Assembly (NCBI GenBank): GCA_965371965.1
Contig: CBDVAM010000011.1
Span: 1 to 52,683, forward strand
Direction: 5' to 3'
DNA: 52,683 nt
From: S146-42 sp965371965
Lineage (GTDB): Bacteria; Planctomycetota; Phycisphaerae; Phycisphaerales; UBA1924
The notes under the pieces: generated by a model
What the model was told of the DNA's origin: nothing
Seen by the model: the letters and a program-made list of their open reading frames with translations, nothing else
Databases searched by the model: none
Shown: positions 15,193 to 23,959 of the stretch, one piece after another
Layout: each line of letters starts with the position of its first letter
How positions within the stretch are numbered: position 1 is the first letter of the stretch
Position numbers and translations under genes: made by a program

Positions 15193-16623
15193 ATGCTCAA
15201 CGCGAAGTCGCTTGGAATCGTCTCCGGCCTGCTGATCGGCCTTGGGGCGGCGATGCCCACGCAGACCGCCGACGCCGGCGTGCCCGCATTCTTCACGGTT
15301 GGCGTCGATGAACTCGACACGATCACGTTCCGCGACGGCAAGGTGGTCAAGGGCATCATCCTCGAGGAGACGCCCACAACGCTCCGTGTCAAGGTCGTGA
15401 GCTACGGCATCGAGGCCGTGACGACCTACAACCGTGCCGACGTCCTCGCGATCACGCGCGGCGAACGCACGGACGCCGCTGAGACCGAAGTCGTCGAGAC
15501 CATTGCCGACTCCGCGGATGCGCCGAACGCCAAACGCGAAATCGCCGTGAGCGAGGCCGAGCATCGGGTGTATCACATCAAGCTCGACGGCAGGTTCGGC
15601 AAGGAGATCACGCAGACGCCATTGCGGGATGCGCTGGAAGACGCGGCGAAGAATAACGCGGACTACATCATCATCGAGATCGAGAATGAGTGGAAGGCGA
15701 GCGCGCTCCAGGAGTTGCCGGATGAGGAGGCTCGCTTCGATGAGTTGTTCCGCGCCGAGTCGATGCACCCGCTTCTTAACCGCAATGAGGATCTGGCCCA
15801 GATCTACGCCGGCAAGCAGATGCCGACGGTCGTGTTCTGGGTCAAGAAGGCGATGGGCGGCGCGACGTTCCTGCCGTTGATCTGCCGGAATATCTACTTC
15901 CACGAAGACGGCAAGATGGGCGGCATCGGAAACCTCGGCGACCTGTTCGGATCCATGGGCGACGAGGTCGTCCGCGACAAGCAGAAATCGCTGCGGATGG
16001 GGCACGCCGAGGGCATCGCCATCATCGGCGGCTATCCCACCGAGCTCATCCACGCCATGGCCGATCGGCGTGAGGTCTACAGCTACCGAATCAGCGGCGG
16101 CAAGGTCGAGTTCCGAAACGACTGGCCGGATCCGAGCCGGGGGTGGCGTCTGCTCACCGACGACGGCGAGGATGGCAACAAGGACACCATCCAGCAGCTC
16201 GCGCGCAGCCAGGGCAACGACACCCTGACGCTCGACGCCAGGCTCGCCCAGACCCTTCAGGTCTCCAAGGGCACCGTGAACACGCTGGACGCATTGGTGT
16301 TTGAGTTGGGGTTGAGCCGCAACTCGGTGATCGTCGAGGGGAACAGCGACCGGATCATGGACCGCTGGGAGAGCGGGCTCTCGACCGCCGAGCGTCGCCT
16401 CAAGCAACTCTGGCGGGAGTACAACGAGATTCAGATCCAGGGCCAGACGCCCCGCGAGCGCAACGCCGACCGTGGTCGCCAGATCCGCAAGCTCGAGGAC
16501 ATGATCAAGTTGATCAAGCGGTACGAAGAGGCGGTGAGCACACGAGAGCTGCGCATCCCGGGCGAGGGCGACCTTCGGATCATCATTGAGCGCATCCGTC
16601 TGGACATGATCCGCGACCGCTAA
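15193..16623 (+). CDS. Secreted ClpP/SppA-like protein 1 (nucleophile lost)
   Basis: 476 residues with a signal peptide (LGIVSGLLIGLGAAMPTQTADA). A small SH3-like segment (ITFRDGKVVKGIILEETPTTLRV) precedes a crotonase/ClpP-type fold (HIKLDGRFGKEI...ADYIIIEIENEW...). At the position where SppA-type proteases have the catalytic Ser before a helix ending xxI, this protein has Gly (VKKAMGGATFLPLICRNIYF). The C-terminal 120 residues are helical and charged. ATG 15193 follows AAAGGA at eight bases. It heads a row of related genes at 16689 and 19941. Role unknown; perhaps a periplasmic, non-catalytic partner. Confidence 0.65.
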   Translation: MLNAKSLGIVSGLLIGLGAAMPTQTADAGVPAFFTVGVDELDTITFRDGKVVKGIILEETPTTLRVKVVSYGIEAVTTYNRADVLAITRGERTDAAETEVVETIADSADAPNAKREIAVSEAEHRVYHIKLDGRFGKEITQTPLRDALEDAAKNNADYIIIEIENEWKASALQELPDEEARFDELFRAESMHPLLNRNEDLAQIYAGKQMPTVVFWVKKAMGGATFLPLICRNIYFHEDGKMGGIGNLGDLFGSMGDEVVRDKQKSLRMGHAEGIAIIGGYPTELIHAMADRREVYSYRISGGKVEFRNDWPDPSRGWRLLTDDGEDGNKDTIQQLARSQGNDTLTLDARLAQTLQVSKGTVNTLDALVFELGLSRNSVIVEGNSDRIMDRWESGLSTAERRLKQLWREYNEIQIQGQTPRERNADRGRQIRKLEDMIKLIKRYEEAVSTRELRIPGEGDLRIIIERIRLDMIRDR

Positions 16624-16688
16624 GACGAACCACTCGAAGAGGCCGCTGCGCTGAACCGAATCCTGAGAATCGCGCCGAGGAGCACGCA

Positions 16689-18008
16689 ATGAGAATGTTG
16701 AACAGAATCGCACGAAGCATCACGACGCTCGCCATCGGGGGTGTCATCGCGGCCACCGGCGTGCTCGGCGCGAGCGATGCGCTGGCCATCGACAAGATCT
16801 ACCTCAAGGACGGGCGCATCGTCGAGGGCACCATCAAGGAGGATCTGGACGGGTATCTCTGGGTGCTCACGACAATCGGCGGCATCGAGACCGACGTCAT
16901 GTACGAGCCCCAGGACATCCTCAAGGTCGAGCGTGACGCCGACGCATCCACGCCGCAGAAGACCGACGAACCGGCACGGGCGGCGACCGCGCCCAAGCGT
17001 GACAGCAATGCCCGGGATTCGAACGTGACCCGCGCCGCCGTGATTAGCCTGGGCGATCATCGCTCTGGCAAGGACATGGTTGGGACCTACATGACCGCCG
17101 ACAGCATCCGCAAGATGATCCCGATGCTCGAGGAGGACCTCGGCAGCGACGGGAGCGGCATCCTGGTCCTTCGCATCTCATCGGGCGGTGGATTCCTGCT
17201 AGAGATCCAGCGTCTCAGCGACGTCATCCAGAACGAGCTCAAGCCCAAGTTCCGCGTTGTCGCTTGGATCGATAGCGCGATCTCCGCCGCGGCCATGACC
17301 GCGCACGCCGTCGAAGAGATCTACTTCACCACCGGCGGAAACTACGGCGCCTGCACCGGCTGGAGCGGTGCCCTGGTGGCAATGAAGGGGCGAGGCCTCG
17401 AAGAGGTCTTTTTCATGATGGAGGAGATCTCCGATCGGGGCGGGTATGACCACAAGATCATGGCTGCCATGCAGCACAACAGGGCCTTGAGCTGCACGAT
17501 CGATGATTTCGGGCAGGTCAAGTGGTACGAATCTGAGGACGACGGGCAGTACCTGGTCAATCCCGCCGACAAGATTCTCACCTTCAACTCCCAGAATGCG
17601 CTGAAGTATGGTTTCTCCAAGGGCACCGCCGACACGATCGACGAGCTCGCCCGGGCCATGAACATGCCCGAGATCGAGTGGGTCGGCGAGTTCGTGGCGG
17701 GCATCCCCTACCCGGTGTCCCAGGCCGAGAAGTTCATGCGCGAATATCGCGACCAGGTCAAGATAGACGAGGACCGGACCAGGGAGTACTTCGATCGCTA
17801 CAACAACGCGTTGGCGGCGGCCCAGGGTACCCCGCGCGAGCAGCGTGGCCCGTTCCTGAATAAGGCCCGCAAGGCGCTCAAGCTGATCCAGCGCATGGTC
17901 AAGAACACTCCCAACTTCGCCCTGCTGATCTTCAATATGGAAACGATGGAGGAGTTCGACGAGTGGGTCCGCGAGCAGGAGCGGATCATCCGCGAACTGG
18001 GCAGGTAG
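16689..18008 (+). CDS. Secreted ClpP/SppA-like serine protease 2
   Basis: 439 residues; signal peptide up to SDALA. The same N-terminal module as its upstream neighbour (IYLKDGRIVEGTIKEDLDGYLWV) is followed by the protease fold: ILVLRISSGGGFLLE (Gly-rich oxyanion strand), then WIDSAISAAAMTAHAVEEIYF, where Ser aligns with the SppA nucleophile and spacing to the terminal I matches. A C-terminal helical region holds conserved aromatic and charged residues. It lies 65 bases after paralogue 1 and ends at a clear terminator. This is the only one of the three paralogues that keeps the Ser. Confidence 0.7.
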   Translation: MRMLNRIARSITTLAIGGVIAATGVLGASDALAIDKIYLKDGRIVEGTIKEDLDGYLWVLTTIGGIETDVMYEPQDILKVERDADASTPQKTDEPARAATAPKRDSNARDSNVTRAAVISLGDHRSGKDMVGTYMTADSIRKMIPMLEEDLGSDGSGILVLRISSGGGFLLEIQRLSDVIQNELKPKFRVVAWIDSAISAAAMTAHAVEEIYFTTGGNYGACTGWSGALVAMKGRGLEEVFFMMEEISDRGGYDHKIMAAMQHNRALSCTIDDFGQVKWYESEDDGQYLVNPADKILTFNSQNALKYGFSKGTADTIDELARAMNMPEIEWVGEFVAGIPYPVSQAEKFMREYRDQVKIDEDRTREYFDRYNNALAAAQGTPREQRGPFLNKARKALKLIQRMVKNTPNFALLIFNMETMEEFDEWVREQERIIRELGR

Positions 18009-18031
18009 TTAGCAAGACTCTTGGAAACCGG

Positions 18032-18064
18032 AGGCCCGGGCACGCTGTGTCCGGGCCTTCTTTG
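18032..18064 (+). terminator. Rho-independent terminator
   Basis: AGGCCCGG (18032-18039) pairs with CCGGGCCT (18051-18058) and is followed by TCTTTGT. It ends the transcript of the two ClpP-like genes. Confidence 0.8.
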
Positions 18065-18140
18065 TAGACCGCTCTTCGCCAACGTGCGCGATCCGAGGCG
18101 GGCCGACTACCATGCCCTCCACGCCGGCCATGGAGGACGC

Positions 18141-19883
18141 ATGCCCATCACAGACTTCGTGCCCCAGACCATCGACGCGACGGACTTTCGCGAGCTCGAG
18201 CCGCTGCTAGAGGATCTGCGCACGCGTGAGATATTGTCCGGTGAAGACCTCGAGCGATGGCTGGTGGATCGCAGCGAGCTCGAGGCCGCCATCGGCGAGG
18301 GCGAGGCGGACCTGTACATCAATATGACCCGCCACACCGACGACGAGTTGGTGCAGGGCGCGTACGCGAGCTATGTGCAGAGCATCCCGCCAAAGCTCAA
18401 GCCGGTCCTGTTCGAGCTGGACAAGCGGCTCGTGTCGCTGAGCTCACAGTTCCCCCTTGACGAGCACCGCTACGAGGTGATCCTGCGCGACACCCGCGCC
18501 GGCGTCGAGCTCTACCGCGACGAGAACATCCCCATCCAGACCGAACTGGCGATGCTCGAACAACGCTTCGGCCAGATCGCCGGGGCCCAGACCGTCGAGT
18601 TCGATGGCAAGGAGCGCACGTTTCCCGAGATGGCGATCTACCAAGAGCGCTCCGACCGCGATGAGCGTGAGCGGGCGTGGCGGGCGGTCGGCGAACGCCG
18701 GATGCAGGATGTTGAGACATTGGATGGTTTGTTCGACGACATGATCGCCAAGCGCGACCAGATGGCCGCCAACGCGGACTGCCCGAGCTTCATCGAATAC
18801 GCGTTCAAGGGCAAGCTGCGATTCGATTACACGGCGCAGGATTGTGCGACGTTCCATGAGTCGGTCCAGCGAGCGGTTGTCCCCTTCAACGAGGCACGCG
18901 CCAAGAGCCGGCGTGAGAGACTTGGCGTCCAGACGCTGCGCCCGTGGGACCTGGCGGTCGACCCCAAGGGGCGCGATGCGCTGACCCCGTTCCAGGGCGG
19001 GCGGGATCTCTACGGGCGAACGCGAGCCATGTTCGACGCGCTCGACCCGCGCCTGGGCGAGTTCTTTCAGACCCTCGGCGATGGGCTGAGCGACGACGGG
19101 CCTGCGGTGTCTCGCTGCCTCGACCTGGACAGCCGCACCGGCAAAGCACCCGGCGGGTATCAGTACATGCGCGATCGCAGCCGCGAGCCGTTCATCTTCA
19201 TGAACGCCGCCGGGCTGCACAGAGACGTCGAGACGATGATCCACGAGGGCGGGCACGCGTTCCACTCGCTCGCGTGCACCGAGGAGCCGCTGTTGCACTA
19301 TCGGCACGCGCCGATCGAGTTCTGCGAGGTCGCGTCGATGGCGATGGAGCTGTTGAGCATGGACCGCTGGGACGCGTATTACGGCAACGCCGACGACCTG
19401 GCGCGAGCGAAGCGCAAGCAGATCGAGGGCTCCGTGTCCCTGCTGCCGTGGATCGCGACGATCGACGCGTTCCAGCATTGGCTCTACGCCAACCCGACGC
19501 ACACCCGCGAACAGCGAGAGAAGACCTGGCTCGATCTCGAGGCACGATTCGGCTACGCCGGGCAGGCGCAGGTCGATTGGGACGGCATCGACCCGATCAT
19601 CCGCAGCCGCGGCTGGCACAAGCAGGGCCATCTGTTCAGCGTGCCGTTCTATTACATCGAGTACGGGATCGCCCAACTCGGCGCCCTGCAACTGTGGATC
19701 ATGAGCCTCGACGAGGGGCTGGAGACGACGATCGACCGGTACCTCAACGGCCTCCGCCTCGGCGGGTCGCGCCCGCTGCCGGAACTCTTCGAGGGTGCGG
19801 GGATTCGCTTCGATTTCTCGTCCGACCTGATCGGATCGCTGGTCGAACGAGCGCAGATTGAACTCGCCAAACTCCCCGAATAG
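18141..19883 (+). CDS. M3-family oligoendopeptidase
   Basis: A cytosolic zinc metallopeptidase of 580 residues that trims oligopeptides. The zinc site HEGGH lies in MIHEGGHAFHSL near residue 370, with the third ligand Glu in EFCEVASMAMEL about 25 residues on; YRHAPIEF and a late GHLFSVPFYYIEYGIAQLGA are as in PepF/M3B proteins. No signal peptide. ATG 18141 has GGAGG five bases upstream; the frame extends back to 18021 across the terminator. It lies between ClpP-like genes 2 and 3, though a terminator separates it from gene 2. Confidence 0.9.
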   Translation: MPITDFVPQTIDATDFRELEPLLEDLRTREILSGEDLERWLVDRSELEAAIGEGEADLYINMTRHTDDELVQGAYASYVQSIPPKLKPVLFELDKRLVSLSSQFPLDEHRYEVILRDTRAGVELYRDENIPIQTELAMLEQRFGQIAGAQTVEFDGKERTFPEMAIYQERSDRDERERAWRAVGERRMQDVETLDGLFDDMIAKRDQMAANADCPSFIEYAFKGKLRFDYTAQDCATFHESVQRAVVPFNEARAKSRRERLGVQTLRPWDLAVDPKGRDALTPFQGGRDLYGRTRAMFDALDPRLGEFFQTLGDGLSDDGPAVSRCLDLDSRTGKAPGGYQYMRDRSREPFIFMNAAGLHRDVETMIHEGGHAFHSLACTEEPLLHYRHAPIEFCEVASMAMELLSMDRWDAYYGNADDLARAKRKQIEGSVSLLPWIATIDAFQHWLYANPTHTREQREKTWLDLEARFGYAGQAQVDWDGIDPIIRSRGWHKQGHLFSVPFYYIEYGIAQLGALQLWIMSLDEGLETTIDRYLNGLRLGGSRPLPELFEGAGIRFDFSSDLIGSLVERAQIELAKLPE

Positions 19884-19940
19884 AGGCCCTGGCGGGTCTC
19901 TTGTAGGGAACATCTCCGCTCCCATCGCATCAAATGCCGC

Positions 19941-20999
19941 ATGTTCGCAATCGCGGTTTCATCAACCCTCTTCTCGCTCTCGTGCCCTCCACTTGAGCAA
20001 CCGGAGCGAACTGAACCCACGCGCATCGCTCTGCTCCACTTTGGATTTGAGGAGATCACACTCGCCTCCGGAGAGACCGCCCCGGCCGATCTTGTCTATC
20101 ACCACATTCGCGCAGACACGTTCCGCGAGACGATTCCGCTGCTCGAACAGGCAGATCCCGACATCATCGTCATCCGTTTCCGCACCGGCGGCGGAGACTG
20201 GCGCGAATGCGAGGCGCTCGCGACGCTCTTCCAGACCGAGTTCGAGAGCCGCTGGAGGACGATCGCATGGATTGACCAGCTCCATGCAAGCCCCGTCCTG
20301 TGCGCGTGGGCGATCGACGAGATCGTCATGACACCGGACGCCACTGTCGGGTGCGCCCTAATCTCCGGCTTCCACGCCGGATGCCCTCCGTTCTCCGATG
20401 AGGACCATCGGCAGTACACCGAACTCTGCGAGCGAGTGTCAGAGTGGGGCGGGCGTGACCCATCCATCCTCGCCGCGATGCAAGCCGATCATCCGCTCAG
20501 TTGTGACACCGACAATGAGGGGATCGTCTTGTGGCGAGACGATCAAATCGGAGAGCATCTTGTCAAGGATCCCCGTGACTACCTCCTGAAGATCGACGCC
20601 GAGTCAGCTCGGCGCTTTGGAATCGCGATCGGCATCGCCGAATCCAGGCACGACCTTGCACGGGTCCTCGACTTGCACGATGTCCAGTGGGTCGGACATG
20701 AAGCCGATGAGCACCTCCGCACCGCCGCCGTCGATGCGGAGGCTGACGCCCGCGAGGGTTACGCGCTCTTTGACCTCCTCTTTGCTGCCATCGAAGAGTT
20801 TCGCTACACACACACTGATCCCGAGGTTGCCGAGTCGGCCCGCAAATCCCGCCGCCTCCTCAAGGAACTTGAGCGGTACCTGGATGCGCGCCCTTGGGCA
20901 GCGCCGCTCGTACTCTCTGAACACCATGAAGCTAGGCATGACGTTCTCAATGACATCCGAAATACCATTGAGAACCTGGCCGACGACGCGGATCGGTAA
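19941..20999 (+). CDS. ClpP/SppA-like protein 3 (lipoprotein-like)
   Basis: 352 residues. A short hydrophobic leader ends LFSLSC, which could be a lipobox, although the leader is short. The crotonase-type core shows IIVIRFRTGGGDWRE (oxyanion strand) and WIDQLHASPVLCAWAIDEIVM. By alignment with paralogue 2, Ala is at the nucleophile position and a Ser lies one residue later, so activity is doubtful. It lacks the N-terminal DGRxVxG module of the other two. It sits 57 bases after the M3 peptidase and 15 bases before the decarboxylase, so may be co-transcribed with both. Confidence 0.55.
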   Translation: MFAIAVSSTLFSLSCPPLEQPERTEPTRIALLHFGFEEITLASGETAPADLVYHHIRADTFRETIPLLEQADPDIIVIRFRTGGGDWRECEALATLFQTEFESRWRTIAWIDQLHASPVLCAWAIDEIVMTPDATVGCALISGFHAGCPPFSDEDHRQYTELCERVSEWGGRDPSILAAMQADHPLSCDTDNEGIVLWRDDQIGEHLVKDPRDYLLKIDAESARRFGIAIGIAESRHDLARVLDLHDVQWVGHEADEHLRTAAVDAEADAREGYALFDLLFAAIEEFRYTHTDPEVAESARKSRRLLKELERYLDARPWAAPLVLSEHHEARHDVLNDIRNTIENLADDADR

Positions 21000-21014
21000 G
21001 CATAATCTTGCCCA

Positions 21015-22508
21015 ATGCCCAATCCGCTCGATCCCGCAGAACTCCAGTCGACCGGCGACCAACTCCTCGCCTGGATCGCCCGCTACCACACCGAGATCAC
21101 TTCGCACCCCGTCCTCAGCACCGTCAAGCCCCGCGAGGTCTTCGACGCCCTCCCCGACGCCGCGCCCGAATCGCCCGAGGACTGGGACGCCATCGAGCGC
21201 GACCTCGATTCAATCGTCGTCCCGGGCCTGACCCACTGGCAACACCCCTCGTTCTTCGGCTTCTTCCCCGCGAACGCCAGCACCCCGGCGATCCTCGGCG
21301 AGCTTCTCAGCGCCGGCCTGGGCGTCCAGGGCATGCTCTGGGCCACCAGCCCCGCGTGCACCGAGCTCGAGATGAAGATGGCCGACTGGATGGCCCGGGC
21401 CATCGACCTGCCCGAGTCGTTCACGTTCGCGCCCGAATCCCCCGGCGGGGGCGTCATCCAGGGTACGGCGAGCGAGGCCACGCTCATTGCGATGCACGCC
21501 GCGAGGAAGCGAACACTCGCCCGGGGCGGGTTGCTCACAACGCCAAGGCGGGAGCGCCCGGAGCTGATCGTCTACGCGTCGACCCAGGCGCACTCCTCGG
21601 TGATAAAGGCGGCGATGCTCGTCGGGCTCGCCGACGGGCCGGATGATCTCGAAAATATCCGCCTGATCGAGACCGATGACGATCTGGCGATGGACCCCGC
21701 CGCCCTCGAACGAGCGATCCGCGAGGATATCGGCGCGGGGCATTTGCCCTGCTTTGTGTGCGCGACGGTCGGCACGACCAGTTCGCTCGCGTTCGATCCG
21801 CTCGATGAGATAGGCGGGGCGTGCGAGCGAGCGGGCTTTGGCGGCTGGCTGCACGCCGACGCGGCCCACGCCGGCAGCGCCTGCGTCTGCGAGGAGCACC
21901 GCTGGATGCTTGCTGGCGTCGAGCGCTTCGACAGCCTGTGTTTCAACCCCCACAAGTGGCTGCTCACCAACTTCGACTGCGACCTGTTCTATACCCGCGA
22001 CCGCGCGGCCCTCATCGACGCGCTCAGCATCACGCCCGAATACCTCCGCAACCCCGCGAGCGACGCCGGCGAGGTCGTGGACTATCGCGACTGGCAGGTG
22101 CCGCTGGGTCGCAGGTTCAGGGCGCTCAAGCTCTGGTTCGTGATGCGCCGATTCGGGCTCGCGGGCCTTCGCGAGCACGTCCGCAAGGGTGTGGCGATGA
22201 GCGAACGGTTCGAGGAACTTGTGGCCGGGGATGATCGGTTCGAGATCGTCGCCAAACGCCGCCTCAATCTCATCTGCTTTCGCCTCTGTCCCACCAAATC
22301 CGAGACCCCCGATCAAACCGACGCCCGCAACAAAGAACTGCTCGACTCGATCAACGCGACCGGCAAGGCCTACCTCACGCACACGACAATCCCCATCGCA
22401 GGCCACGTCAGTGCGTACGTCATGCGCATGTCGATCGGAGGATCGTCAACGCGAGCGGAACACGTCGACGCCGTGTGGCAACTCATCCAGAGCCTTGCGC
22501 ATTCTTGA
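21015..22508 (+). CDS. Group II PLP-dependent decarboxylase (aromatic amino acid type)
   Basis: A 497-residue AADC-family enzyme. THWQHPSFFGFFPAN near residue 75, GVIQGTASEATL, HADAAHAGSA, and FNPHKWLLTNFDCD with the PLP-binding Lys are all as in tyrosine/tryptophan/DOPA decarboxylases. The C-terminal part ends in MRMSIGGSSTRAEHVDAVW. Expected reaction: L-aromatic amino acid to amine and CO2. The exact substrate cannot be read from motifs. It starts 15 bases after the preceding gene. A CACAGAG inverted-repeat element begins 16 bases after its stop. Confidence 0.85.
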   Translation: MPNPLDPAELQSTGDQLLAWIARYHTEITSHPVLSTVKPREVFDALPDAAPESPEDWDAIERDLDSIVVPGLTHWQHPSFFGFFPANASTPAILGELLSAGLGVQGMLWATSPACTELEMKMADWMARAIDLPESFTFAPESPGGGVIQGTASEATLIAMHAARKRTLARGGLLTTPRRERPELIVYASTQAHSSVIKAAMLVGLADGPDDLENIRLIETDDDLAMDPAALERAIREDIGAGHLPCFVCATVGTTSSLAFDPLDEIGGACERAGFGGWLHADAAHAGSACVCEEHRWMLAGVERFDSLCFNPHKWLLTNFDCDLFYTRDRAALIDALSITPEYLRNPASDAGEVVDYRDWQVPLGRRFRALKLWFVMRRFGLAGLREHVRKGVAMSERFEELVAGDDRFEIVAKRRLNLICFRLCPTKSETPDQTDARNKELLDSINATGKAYLTHTTIPIAGHVSAYVMRMSIGGSSTRAEHVDAVWQLIQSLAHS

Positions 22509-22524
22509 CTCAAGAAGAGGATTC

Positions 22525-22676
22525 ACCACAGAGGCACAGAGGGCACAGAGAAGACAAGGGGAATCAGTGGTTTCGGATCTAGGGCGCAAGCGGTCTCGTC
22601 AAATCATCAAAGACGACCCTAGCGCCCCAAACCCAAGACCCTGCTCTCTTCTCTGTGCCCTCTGTGCCTCTGTGGT
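22525..22676. repeat. CACAGAG-type element, 30-bp perfect inverted repeat
   Basis: ACCACAGAGGCACAGAGGGC... at 22525-22554 is perfectly inverted at 22647-22676. About 90 bases lie between, with an inner AGGGCGC / GCGCCC pair. The unit is built from the octamer-like motif CACAGAGG. I know similar CACAGAGGCACAGAG blocks from many environmental bacterial genomes, planctomycetes among them. Confidence 0.8.
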
Positions 22677-22692
22677 AAAACTTCCTAGTCCT

Positions 22693-22887
22693 CTATCCGT
22701 TCGCCTCATCAAACTCTTCGAACGCCCCTGCCGCGGCCTGCTCATCCACGTACTTCTGGAACTCTCCCGTCTTGTAGCTGATGAAGCAGAACGCGTGGTG
22801 CAGCGCAAGCCACTCGACATCCGTCGGATCCTCATCCAGATCTTTACGCAACCGATTCAACTCCGCAAGCAGCGGCTCGATCTTCAT
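22693..22887 (-). CDS. Small conserved-looking acidic protein, unknown
   Basis: 64 residues, MKIEPLLAELNRLRKDLDE..., then WLALHHAFCFISYKTGEFQKYVDEQ and an acidic end, all helical in appearance. AAGGAA lies six bases before ATG 22887. The upstream in-frame extension (to 22992) is read from the CACAGAG repeat and is not counted. It sits between the two CACAGAG inverted-repeat elements, on the same strand as the metal transporter genes, as if carried with them. Function unknown. Confidence 0.6.
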   Translation of the reverse strand: MKIEPLLAELNRLRKDLDEDPTDVEWLALHHAFCFISYKTGEFQKYVDEQAAAGAFEEFDEANG

Positions 22888-22934
22888 GACAATTCCTTTC
22901 TCACAGATCCTATCCCAGCCCCTCGTTGGAGAGG

Positions 22935-23048
22935 ATTCACCACAGAGGCACAGAGAGCACAGAGAGCACAGAGAGGGGATTGGATTGAACAACTCATCTC
23001 GATGGTCTTTGCCTTCCTCTGTGTCCTCTGTGCCTCTGTGGTAAATCC
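22935..23048. repeat. CACAGAG-type element, second inverted pair
   Basis: ATTCACCACAGAGGCACAGAG at 22935 onward with two further CACAGAGAG units runs against CTCTGTGTCCTCTGTGCCTC... at 23017-23048, with only about 35 bases between. The left half is the same sequence as the element at 22525. The right arm provides the last codons of the metal permease gene. Confidence 0.8.
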
Positions 23049-23959
23049 CTCTTCGCTATCTGCCCCTCTGACAAAAACCGCCGCACCAGACTCGCCCCCA
23101 CAAGCATCACCAGCAACACGCCCACCACGCTCGGGCCCTGTTGCAAATCCGCCTCGAAGCTCAGAACCAATCCGCCCACCACGCCGAGCACCGCCGCGAC
23201 TTGTGCGAGAACAAACACGCGCGTCGAACGCCTGCTCAGTTGTAGCGCGATCGCGCCCGGCAACACCAGCAGCGCCGTCGCAAGGATCACCCCGGCCAAC
23301 CGCATCGTTGTGACGATCGCGAGCGCCAGCAGCACCATGACCAGTGCCCCGAGCAATCGCGTCCGCAGGCCGAACGCCTCGCCCGCGGGCTCATCGAACG
23401 CCCAGAACACGATGCGCCGGCGCAGCAACCAGTACGTTCCCACCACCACGACCGCAACGACCCACGCCAACACCGCGGTGTCGCGGCTCACGCTGGTGAA
23501 CGATCCGAACAGCACGCTCTCGACCCCCGGCGGGCTCACCCTCCCCGCCGCCGCCGCGTTCCGACCCGCGACCTCCAGCAACAGGAACCCCATCGCCATC
23601 GCGCCGACCAGCACGATGCCGATGACGCTGTCGGCTCGACTTCCTCGACCACCATTGGCGCTGTCTTCGCGACCAAAGTGCGCGATCGTCAGCGCGCTCC
23701 CGATACAGAACAGCAGCACAATCCCAGCCAATGACAACTCTTGACTCAGCGAGCCGACGCCCGTGATCCCCAGAACATACGCGACGCCCACGCCCCCGAA
23801 CGCAGCGTGGCTGACACCTTGGCCAATGAAGACCAGCCGCTTGAGCACGACGACGACGCTCAGCGTCGCGCACGAGATCGCGATCGCGAGCCCGGCGAGC
23901 ACCATGGGCCAGTAGATCTCCGCGAGGCCCGGTTCGGTGAGGTATTCGAACGTCCTCAT
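22994..23959 (-). CDS. Metal ABC transporter permease (ZnuB/MntB type)
   Basis: Inner-membrane permease of a zinc or manganese importer, 321 residues with about eight TM helices; GQGVSHAAFGGVGVAY is the conserved early loop of the ABC-3 family. Helices follow at TMRLAGVILATALLVLPGAIAL and near the C-terminus. The last 20 residues (DLPQRHRGHRGRQRPSR) are translated from the CACAGAG repeat, so the native tail has been replaced. It overlaps the ATPase gene by four bases. Third gene of the importer operon. Confidence 0.85.
   Translation of the reverse strand: MRTFEYLTEPGLAEIYWPMVLAGLAIAISCATLSVVVVLKRLVFIGQGVSHAAFGGVGVAYVLGITGVGSLSQELSLAGIVLLFCIGSALTIAHFGREDSANGGRGSRADSVIGIVLVGAMAMGFLLLEVAGRNAAAAGRVSPPGVESVLFGSFTSVSRDTAVLAWVVAVVVVGTYWLLRRRIVFWAFDEPAGEAFGLRTRLLGALVMVLLALAIVTTMRLAGVILATALLVLPGAIALQLSRRSTRVFVLAQVAAVLGVVGGLVLSFEADLQQGPSVVGVLLVMLVGASLVRRFLSEGQIAKRDLPQRHRGHRGRQRPSR

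Noticed and set aside
14581..16713. 710-codon open frame on the minus strand
   Set aside because: Antisense to the CCA enzyme end and ClpP-like gene 1; Arg/Leu/Asp-rich composition typical of shadows.
18444..19925. 493-codon minus-strand frame
   Set aside because: Antisense to the M3 peptidase, which has an intact HEGGH site and a good ribosome-binding site.
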